The notes beneath the pieces are model-generated. The model worked only from the letters and a program-made list of their open reading frames with translations. It was not told the DNA's origin and made no database searches. A program made the translations under genes and the position numbers. From assembly GCA_022822575.1 (NCBI GenBank), contig JAJEBJ010000171.1, positions 1-6,012 on the forward strand: DNA of 6,012 nucleotides. Direction: 5' to 3'. Below, piece by piece: positions 5,080 to 6,012 of the stretch (its first letter is position 1; each line of letters starts with the position of its first letter). This stretch comes from Alphaproteobacteria bacterium (GTDB lineage Bacteria; Pseudomonadota; Alphaproteobacteria; SP197).

Positions 5080-6012
5080 CAGGATGTCTCCCCCGCGCCG
5101 GCCATGGTGTCCGGCAACCAGCGCTCGTGGACCGTTCGGACACTCTCAATCGATATGGGCTGGCCGTCATCGACTGTCAACACGTTCCCGCCGGTGCGCC
5201 CCAGAACCGTGCACGCGACGCCGGCATCGCGCGCCGCCTGAATGATCTGTTCCTGGTTCGAGGGCGAAGAGACGACAAAGCGTCCCTGATCCTCGCCGAA
5301 CCAGTAGGCGTGCGCGGCAACACGATGGTCCGGCCGCTTCACCTGGAAGCCGATGCCCGAGGCGAGCGCCATCTCCACGAGGGCGACGAGAAGACCGCCG
5401 TCCGAGACGTCGTGGCACGAGGCAAGGCCGAGGCCGCGCACGAGGCCGAGAACGAGTTCGCCGGTGCGCCGTTCGGCGTCGAGGTCGACAGGCGGCGGGG
5501 GGCCTTCTTCCGCGCCGGCGATTTCCCGCAGCCACAGACTGGAGCCGAGGTGACCCGACGTGGCGCCGAGGAGAAGGATGGTCTCGTCCGCGCCGCCGAA
5601 GGCGAGGGAGGACATGCGGTCGAGATCGTCGATGAGGCCGATGGCGCCGATGGTCGGCGCCGGCTGCACCGCCTCTCCCCGGGTCTCGTTGTAGAACGAG
5701 ACATTGCCGGAGACGACCGGCATGGCGAGTGCCCGGCTCGCCTCCGCGATGCCGTTGACCGACCCGACGAACGTTCCCATGACTGCCGGAGATTCCGGGT
5801 TGCCGAAATTGAGGCAGTCGGTCACCGCCAGGGGACGGGCGCCGACGGCGACGAGATTGCGCCAGGCCTCGGCCACCGCCTGGCGGCCGCCCGCCACGGG
5901 ATCGGCTTCGCAATAGCGGGGCGTGGCATCGGCGGTCATCGCCAGGCCCCGGTCCCCGGGGAGCTCGATAACGGCAGCATCGCCACCGGGCGGGGCAACG
6001 GTCCGGCCCATG
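5079..6012 (-). CDS. purL: Phosphoribosylformylglycinamidine synthase subunit PurL, 3' part
   Basis: The C-terminal 310 residues of the large glutaminase-partnered FGAM synthase subunit; the gene runs off the right edge, and the Met at 6011 is internal. The family length is about 740, so roughly 40 percent is present. PurL converts FGAR, glutamine-derived ammonia and ATP to FGAM in de novo purine synthesis, with PurS and PurQ. Visible motifs, counted from the Met at 6011, are PPGGDAAV (7-14), TPRYCEADP (30-38), QAVAEAWRN (44-52), TDCLNFGNP (64-72), VVSGNVSFYNET (99-110), LRE.AG.EEGPPP (161-173) and the ATP-binding-domain HDVSDGG (200-206), then WLPDTMAG near the end. This covers the second AIRS-type domain pair. 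No frameshift or missing motif is seen. Confidence 0.97.
   Translation of the reverse strand, partial: MGRTVAPPGGDAAVIELPGDRGLAMTADATPRYCEADPVAGGRQAVAEAWRNLVAVGARPLAVTDCLNFGNPESPAVMGTFVGSVNGIAEASRALAMPVVSGNVSFYNETRGEAVQPAPTIGAIGLIDDLDRMSSLAFGGADETILLLGATSGHLGSSLWLREIAGAEEGPPPPVDLDAERRTGELVLGLVRGLGLASCHDVSDGGLLVALVEMALASGIGFQVKRPDHRVAAHAYWFGEDQGRFVVSSPSNQEQIIQAARDAGVACTVLGRTGGNVLTVDDGQPISIESVRTVHERWLPDTMAGAGETS
5088..5094 (-). promoter_or_regulatory. Ribosome-binding site of bolA inside the end of purL
   Basis: GGGGGAG on the minus strand lies 8 nt before the bolA ATG and within the last codons of purL. bolA can therefore load its own ribosomes as well as being coupled through TGATG. Confidence 0.6.

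Noticed and set aside
1..6012. CRISPR array, tRNA, rRNA or insertion sequence
   Set aside because: No spaced identical repeats, cloverleaf-like segments, transposase motifs or terminal inverted repeats were seen in the window.

Overview
The window is GC-rich and looks like the chromosome of an alphaproteobacterium. The main evidence is the minus-strand order purL - bolA - monothiol glutaredoxin, an arrangement I know from that class; the genus cannot be named from this stretch.

Left part (1-3911, plus strand). After a short unassigned tail there is an AT-richer regulatory patch at 136-195. It carries a sigma70-type promoter overlapped by four tandem 15-bp units with the core GTTGNCAAC, and it runs up to a GTG start codon. 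The promoter drives two genes joined by a 4-base ATGA overlap. Gene A (419 aa) is a P-loop NTPase of the archaeal-ATPase/STAND-like type, with intact Walker A and Walker B motifs. Gene B (819 aa) has a second, different P-loop NTPase domain, a winged helix, at least five TPR-like repeats with a near-exact 43-residue period, and a charged, probably coiled-coil tail. A 27-codon reading frame overlaps the end of gene B by another ATGA. Neither large protein shows a recognisable effector domain (nuclease, TIR, protease or membrane segments). The architecture is that of a signal-sensing switch pair of unknown function. This is the part of the window most likely to be an undescribed system.

Middle (3912-4079). 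The two transcription units converge here. A perfect 11-bp inverted repeat with a 6-nt loop probably acts as a shared, U-tract-less terminator or a processing hairpin.

Right part (4080-6012, minus strand). This is a housekeeping operon read right to left: the 3' part of purL (purine biosynthesis), bolA, grxD (CGFS monothiol glutaredoxin) and a small DOPA 4,5-dioxygenase-family gene. purL/bolA and grxD/dioxygenase are each joined by TGATG stop-start overlaps. BolA and CGFS glutaredoxins are known partners that share a [2Fe-2S] cluster, so the two middle genes form an iron-sulfur/iron-sensing module. The dioxygenase-like gene is a less expected passenger, translationally coupled to the glutaredoxin.
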